From JAVBME01 sp031552765 (GTDB lineage: Bacteria; Bacillota; Negativicutes; Acidaminococcales; JAISLQ01), in contig JAVBME010000011.1 in NCBI GenBank assembly GCA_031552765.1, positions 1 through 64,000 of the forward strand: 64,000 nucleotides of DNA, given 5' to 3'. The position numbers and the translations under genes were made by a program. Positions 59,424 through 64,000 of the stretch are shown here, piece by piece. The notes under the pieces are model-generated. The model worked only from the letters and a program-made list of their open reading frames with translations, was not told the origin of the DNA and did no database searches. The stretch's first letter is position 1. Every line of letters starts with the position of its first letter.

Positions 59424-61269
59424 TGCAATCTGCCTCCCCGCCGTGATCTATAACCTCAGCTGAAAGAGCCGGGCATACGCCACAGGCTGCGCACTCGCCG
59501 CGCCTGCAATCCGGAGTTAGCACAGCAGACTGCGCCCGTTCATACTCCTGCCATAAAAACCGCCGGCCTACAGCAGGCGATACATGTTCCCACGGAAAAG
59601 TTTCTTCCTTATCCCGCCGGCGGCCAATATAAAAATCCACCGTCAAACCGTGCTGAGCTAAAGCTTCCTGCCAAAGCGCAAACTTAAAATGCTCCGACCA
59701 GCCGTCAAAGCGCGCCCCTCTTTGCCAGGCCGTATGCAGCGCCGCCCCCAGGCGGCGGTCGCCGCGGGCGAAAACGCCCTCCATTATGCTTGTTTTAGCA
59801 TCATGGTACTGGTATGTTATGGCGCGGCTTTTCAACAGGGACTTGAGCAGCAATTGCTTTTCCCTTATTTCTTCCAGCGTGTCCTGGCGCACCCACTGGA
59901 AAGGCGTCCAGGGTTTAGGCACAAAAGAAGATACGCTCACCGTCACCTGCCCGTTTTTTCTGCCGGTAGCCGCGCGGTGGCAGTCGAGCACTTTATAGGC
60001 AAGAGCTGCTATACCCCGTATGTCCTCTTCGGTTTCACCCGGCAGGCCGATCATGAAATACAGCTTGACCGCCGACCAGCCGGCGGCAAAAGCCGCCGAT
60101 ACCGTAGCCATCAGGTCTTCTTCCGTTACGCCCTTATTTATCACGTCGCGCATCCGCTGCGTACCCGCCTCGGGCGCGAAAGTAAGGCTGCTCTTACGAA
60201 CCGACTGCACCTGCTTTGCCAGATCGATAGAAAAGCTGTCTATCCTGAGTGAAGGCAAAGATACGCTGACCCGCTCCTTCTTCATCTCATCGGTCAACTC
60301 CGTCAACAGCGGCGCCAGACAGGAGTAGTCCGCCGTAGAAAGGGAAACCAGCGATATCTCGTCATAACCGGTATTGTCCACCAGGGCGCGCGCCAGGCGT
60401 TTTAAAGTCGGCAACCGCCGCTCCCGTACCGGTCGGTAAGCCATGCCGGCGTGGCAAAAGCGGCAGCCGCGCGTACAGCCGCGGAATACTTCCAGCATGA
60501 TACGGTCATGCACTATATCGCAAAAAGGCACTATCGGGCTGGTAGGGTAGTCTACCGCGTCAAGGTCGTGTACTATTCTTTTATGTATTACACCTGGCAC
60601 GTCCTGGCTAAGCGGGATTGTTTTTTTAAAGCTTCCATCCTCTTCATACTCCGCTTGATAAAACGAAGGCACGTAGATACCGGAAAGTTTGCCTGCTTCC
60701 TGCAAAAAGCCCTGCCGTCCCCCGGGCCGCCCGGCCGTCTTCCATCTGTCCATGGCTTCGGCCACTTCTACGATTAGCTCTTCGCCTTCGCCCACAATGA
60801 AAAAGTCAAAAAAATCAGCCAGCGGCTCGGGATTATAAACACACGGCCCGCCGCCTACGACGAAGGGATGCTCCATCCCCCGCTGGTCAGCCAGGAGCGG
60901 TACCCCGCCCAAGTCCAGCATATTGAGTATATTGCTGTACGACATCTCATATTGCAGAGTAAAACCCACAAGGTCAAAATCTTGCAGCGGGCGCGCCTTC
61001 TCCTGCGAGGAGAGGGGCAGTCCGGCATGGCGCAGCTCTTCTTCCATATCCGTCCAGGGAGCGTAAAATCGCTCGGCCGACACATAACCCACCTTGTTGA
61101 GCAGGTGGTAAAGTATCTTATAGCCGAGGTAACTCATGCCCACTTCGTAAATATCGGGAAAGGCCAGGGCAAAAGTGACCCTGACCCGGCTATCGTCTTT
61201 ATTTATGCAATTGAACTCGTCGCCCACATAACGAGCCGGTTTTTGCACTTTATTCAAAATTTTATCCAT
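59413..61269 (-). CDS. B12-binding-domain radical SAM protein (TIGR03960)
   Basis: 618 residues. An N-terminal B12-binding-like domain is followed by the radical SAM core with CTRGCRFCHAG, the three cluster Cys (CxxxCxxC). A Cys-rich tail (CRRGECAACGVCPAL) could bind another cluster. It overlaps the partner gene by 11 bp. GGAGG precedes the ATG. The substrate is unknown; RNA is the leading guess. Confidence 0.94.
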   Translation of the reverse strand: MDKILNKVQKPARYVGDEFNCINKDDSRVRVTFALAFPDIYEVGMSYLGYKILYHLLNKVGYVSAERFYAPWTDMEEELRHAGLPLSSQEKARPLQDFDLVGFTLQYEMSYSNILNMLDLGGVPLLADQRGMEHPFVVGGGPCVYNPEPLADFFDFFIVGEGEELIVEVAEAMDRWKTAGRPGGRQGFLQEAGKLSGIYVPSFYQAEYEEDGSFKKTIPLSQDVPGVIHKRIVHDLDAVDYPTSPIVPFCDIVHDRIMLEVFRGCTRGCRFCHAGMAYRPVRERRLPTLKRLARALVDNTGYDEISLVSLSTADYSCLAPLLTELTDEMKKERVSVSLPSLRIDSFSIDLAKQVQSVRKSSLTFAPEAGTQRMRDVINKGVTEEDLMATVSAAFAAGWSAVKLYFMIGLPGETEEDIRGIAALAYKVLDCHRAATGRKNGQVTVSVSSFVPKPWTPFQWVRQDTLEEIREKQLLLKSLLKSRAITYQYHDAKTSIMEGVFARGDRRLGAALHTAWQRGARFDGWSEHFKFALWQEALAQHGLTVDFYIGRRRDKEETFPWEHVSPAVGRRFLWQEYERAQSAVLTPDCRRGECAACGVCPALSAEVIDHGGEADCNEA

Positions 61270-61299
61270 GAAACCTCCAAAGGTAAGCGCCGCTTAAAA

Positions 61300-62406
61300 T
61301 CAAAAGAACAGCGTCTGGTTGCGCATATTGATATTGAGTAGTATCCCCATACACATCATATTTGTCGTAAGGGCGGAAACGCCGTAACTCATAAAGGGCA
61401 GCGGTATGCCTGTCACAGGCATTATGCCCATAGTCATGCCGACATTGACCAAAACGTGAAAAGCCAGCATAGCCACTATCCCGACAGCCAAGAGGGAGCC
61501 AAAGTCGTCCTTGGCCTCCATGGCTATCCTGATGCCGCGGTAAATTACTATACCATAGAGCAGCAGCACAATAATGATGCCGATAAAACCAAGCTCTTCA
61601 CCAATGACTGCGAAGATAAAATCGGTATGGTTCTCCGGCAGGAAATTAAGCTGGCTCTGCGTACCGGCAAACAGCCCCTTGCCGCTTATCATCCCCGAGC
61701 CTATTGCTATTTTCGACTGTATGATGTGATAGCCGGAGCCAAAAGGGTCCTTGTCCGGGTCGAGAAAAACCATGATGCGGTTTTTCTGGTAATCTTTCAG
61801 CAAATGCCAAAAAACCGGCGCCAGCACTACTGCCGCGCCAGCCAGCCATTTATACAGCTTGACTGGAATGCCCGCTATATATAGCATGACAAGGACTATA
61901 GCCACAAAGACCAGCGACGTGCCGAGGTCTGGCTGCTTGAGCACCAGTAGGAAGGGCGGCAGCATATAGCCAAATATCGGCGCGGCATCCCACATGCTGG
62001 AAAAATTTTCCTTGCGGTCGTTGAGCATTTTCGCCATGACCACGATCATGATTATCTTGGAGAATTCACTGGGCTGGAGGCTCACCGGACCTATCTGTAT
62101 CCAGCGCTGGGCCCCGAGAGCGCTCTGCCCGACAAACATGACCGCCAGCAGCATTATCAGATTGAAAAGGTATAGAGGGGTAGCAAAACGTTCTAGCTGT
62201 TTGTAATCAAAACGCAGAGAGAAAAACATCAAAGCCAGATTTATTAACAGGAAAATAGCCTGTCTTTGCACATACCAACGCGAATCGTCGCCGCCCGCGG
62301 TAGCGTATGTAGCGCTGGTTATCATCACCAGGCTTATGATGTTGAGCAGCAGCACCGCGCCCAACAATACGATATCCAAATTACGCAAAGCTCTATTTTG
62401 GAACAT
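61300..62406 (-). CDS. rodA: Rod shape-determining protein RodA
   Basis: 368 residues with about ten membrane helices of the SEDS family. Family marks are QPSEFSKIIMIVVMAKML, LKQPDLGTSLVFVAI, and PLPFMSYGVSALTTNMM. It polymerises glycan strands with a class-B PBP during elongation, so the cell is probably a rod. It lies 3 bp after minE. Confidence 0.95.
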   Translation of the reverse strand: MFQNRALRNLDIVLLGAVLLLNIISLVMITSATYATAGGDDSRWYVQRQAIFLLINLALMFFSLRFDYKQLERFATPLYLFNLIMLLAVMFVGQSALGAQRWIQIGPVSLQPSEFSKIIMIVVMAKMLNDRKENFSSMWDAAPIFGYMLPPFLLVLKQPDLGTSLVFVAIVLVMLYIAGIPVKLYKWLAGAAVVLAPVFWHLLKDYQKNRIMVFLDPDKDPFGSGYHIIQSKIAIGSGMISGKGLFAGTQSQLNFLPENHTDFIFAVIGEELGFIGIIIVLLLYGIVIYRGIRIAMEAKDDFGSLLAVGIVAMLAFHVLVNVGMTMGIMPVTGIPLPFMSYGVSALTTNMMCMGILLNINMRNQTLFF

Positions 62407-62409
62407 ATT

Positions 62410-62721
62410 TTACCTTACTAAGCCAAATTTGTTGCCGGCCATAGCCTTGGCCGCCCTTTTCACCCGGTGCACAGGGATATTGGCAATAAGAGATACGGAG
62501 GAATTGGTAGTAGCAAGGTCTATTTGCATCTCTTGTTCATCTATATCCATATAGTTAGATATAACTTTTATCATATCGCTGCGTATAGCGTCCATACACT
62601 GGGGAGATACATCAACCCGGTCATGCACCAACACCGACCGTAAACGCTCACTGGCCACGCTGCCGGAGGTCTTTTCTCCACCGCTAAAAAACTTTTGGAT
62701 AATGCCCGCGAAAGGATTCAT
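62410..62721 (-). CDS. minE: Cell-division topological specificity factor MinE
   Basis: 103 residues. The N-terminal amphipathic helix (NPFAGIIQKFFSG) and MinD-binding strand (ASERLRSVLVHDR) are followed by the dimer domain (DMIKVISNYMDID). A little longer than the usual 88. A MinCDE system implies pole-to-pole oscillation. Confidence 0.95.
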   Translation of the reverse strand: MNPFAGIIQKFFSGGEKTSGSVASERLRSVLVHDRVDVSPQCMDAIRSDMIKVISNYMDIDEQEMQIDLATTNSSVSLIANIPVHRVKRAAKAMAGNKFGLVR

Positions 62722-62736
62722 ATACGCATCTCCCTT

Positions 62737-63534
62737 CTATTTGGCAAGGCCAAAGAACCGTTTTAGCTTGTCGGCAAAAGTATCCGGCGTTTTAAGTTCC
62801 ATAAACGGCACATCTTGCCCCAGCAGGCGGTCTGTTATATTTTTATAGGCCTGCCCGGCCAAAGACGCCGGATTGGCCACGGCAGGCTCGCCGCGGTTTG
62901 TAGATACTACTATATACTCATCTTCCGGCACTACGCCGACAAGATCTATGGATAGGATATCCACCACATCTTCCACACTCATCATATCGCCTTTTTTCAC
63001 CATAGTGGGGCGGATACGGTTGACTACCAGAAGCGGGGGCTGTTTGCCGGCCGCCTCCAAAATGCCTATTATCCGGTCGGCGTCGCGCACGGCGGAAACT
63101 TCCGGCGTGGTCACGATGACTTCCCGGTCGCAACGCGCTATGGCGCTTTTAAAGCCATGTTCTATACCGGCCGGGCAGTCGACTATGACATAGTCGAACT
63201 CTTCCGCCAACTCTTCACAAAGTGCCGCCATCTGCGCTTCGGTCACGGCGTTTTTGTCGCGCGTCTGTGCCGCCGGCAAAAGAAACAGGTTTTCAAATCG
63301 TTTATCGCGGATAAGCGCCTGTTTCAAACGGCAATTACCCTCAACTACGTCGACCAGGTCGTAAACTATGCGGTTTTCAAGTCCCATCACGACATCAAGG
63401 TTCCTCAGCCCTATATCTGCATCCACAAGGACGGTCTTCTTGCCTGAGAGCGCAAAACCTGTGCCGATATTGGCAGTAGTGGTGGTTTTACCGACACCGC
63501 CTTTGCCGGATGTAACTACTATTACTTCTCCCAT
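62737..63534 (-). CDS. minD: Septum-site-determining ATPase MinD
   Basis: 265 residues. The deviant Walker A is GKGGVGKTT near the start; the C-terminal amphipathic membrane-targeting helix is FADKLKRFFGLAK. AGGAGGG precedes the ATG. It lies 15 bp before minE and 16 bp after minC. Confidence 0.97.
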   Translation of the reverse strand: MGEVIVVTSGKGGVGKTTTTANIGTGFALSGKKTVLVDADIGLRNLDVVMGLENRIVYDLVDVVEGNCRLKQALIRDKRFENLFLLPAAQTRDKNAVTEAQMAALCEELAEEFDYVIVDCPAGIEHGFKSAIARCDREVIVTTPEVSAVRDADRIIGILEAAGKQPPLLVVNRIRPTMVKKGDMMSVEDVVDILSIDLVGVVPEDEYIVVSTNRGEPAVANPASLAGQAYKNITDRLLGQDVPFMELKTPDTFADKLKRFFGLAK

Positions 63535-63550
63535 TATGATAATACCCTCC

Positions 63551-64000
63551 TCAGTGATGAATTGTCTCGATGACTATCTCGCCGTCTTTTATCCTGGCCC
63601 GCTCCGGCCCGCTGCCAGGCGACTCGGCGTCCGGCGCCCTGACTATACAATCGGCGATGCGTACCTGCCCGCCAATAAAACGCCCGGCTGTGGCCTGCGC
63701 CCCCCGGTCGCCGAGGGCTCCGGCGTGCAAAACGCCGCGGGAGACGCCTACCACGATTATGTCGTGCTCGGCAAAAATACGCGCGGTAGGGTTTACATCG
63801 CCCAATACTATCACCGTGCCGTTAAACCTTATTTCCTGTCCGCCCCTCATAGTACGCCGCAATACCAGCGTGGGTATTATTACGGCATCCGGCGGCGCGA
63901 TATATGGCATGCCGCCTTCCCGGACCATTTGGGCCGGCTGCCCGGAAGAAAAGTAAATATCATAGGCAAGGCCAAATTGCTCGACCAACTTACTTATCTC
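63551..64000 (-). CDS. minC: Septum-site-determining protein MinC, N-terminus beyond the window
   Basis: The frame is open to the window edge; 149 residues are present. The C-terminal beta-helix domain of MinC is clear (GTVIVLGDVNPTARIFAEHDIIVVGVSRGVLHAGALG), as is the earlier SGQPAQM hinge. The N-terminal FtsZ-inhibitory domain is mostly outside. It is the first of minC-minD-minE-rodA. Confidence 0.93.
   Translation of the reverse strand, partial: EISKLVEQFGLAYDIYFSSGQPAQMVREGGMPYIAPPDAVIIPTLVLRRTMRGGQEIRFNGTVIVLGDVNPTARIFAEHDIIVVGVSRGVLHAGALGDRGAQATAGRFIGGQVRIADCIVRAPDAESPGSGPERARIKDGEIVIETIHH

Noticed and set aside
1..64000. CRISPR arrays, tRNA or rRNA genes, prophage or integrase genes
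   Set aside because: No regular direct-repeat array, cloverleaf, rRNA sequence or phage-type gene was seen on either strand.

Overview
The window comes from a diderm Firmicute, most probably a member of the Negativicutes. Evidence: a Firmicutes-type housekeeping order (min genes, rodA, two radical-SAM-linked genes, rng, rplU-prp-rpmA, obg, proBA, nadD-yqeK-LCP-rsfS), an L27 protein with the Prp-cleaved N-terminal extension, a MacA/MacB-type envelope export system, TRAP transporters, methylmalonyl-CoA epimerase and a radical 2-hydroxyacyl-CoA dehydratase. The species cannot be named from sequence alone.

Layout. (1) 0-14 kb, catabolic region: a truncated sigma-54 activator next to a 61-bp IS-end-like element; a minus-strand operon sucC-sucD-HMGL1-cupin; a divergent intact sigma-54 activator (4619-6043); a second operon dctP-dctQ-dctM-crotonase-HMGL2; and a third operon with another TRAP transporter (dctQ-dctM-dctP). 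All three minus-strand operons have an excellent -24/-12 (sigma-54) promoter, so I read them as one regulon that imports an organic acid, activates it with CoA and cleaves it. (2) 14.2-14.5 kb: a probable free-standing structured RNA of about 300 nt with its own sigma-70 promoter and intrinsic terminator. (3) 14.6-22.2 kb: a minus-strand run (hypothetical, cvfB-like, rsfS, LCP, yqeK, nadD, small membrane protein, macAB-like exporter). (4) 22.3-31 kb, plus strand: an XRE regulator followed by an array of seven related secreted or membrane-anchored proteins, a zinc-ribbon protein, two DUF805-like membrane proteins and a membrane-anchored PstS-like domain. (5) 31-36 kb: methylmalonyl-CoA epimerase, thioesterase, secreted M48 peptidase and a peroxide-defence operon (AhpC plus a domain-permuted AhpF) behind a Fur/PerR-like box. 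(6) 35.9-39.8 kb: proA, proB, obg and a very short Spo0B-like domain. (7) 40-56 kb, acid metabolism: SulP transporter; a HadBC/HadI/HadA-type dehydratase operon; a LysR regulator; twin SLC13-like permeases; crotonase, FabK-like flavoprotein, 3-hydroxyacyl-CoA dehydrogenase, a further permease and thiolase. (8) 56.2-64 kb: rpmA-prp-rplU, rng, TIGR03936/TIGR03960 genes, rodA, minE, minD and the start-truncated minC.

The housekeeping genes all lie on the minus strand in the order expected of one ancestral cluster (minCDE-rodA-...-rpmA | spo0B'-obg-proB-proA | nadD-yqeK-...). Two accessory blocks, about 16.4 kb and 17 kb, appear to have been inserted between rpmA and obg and between proA and nadD.
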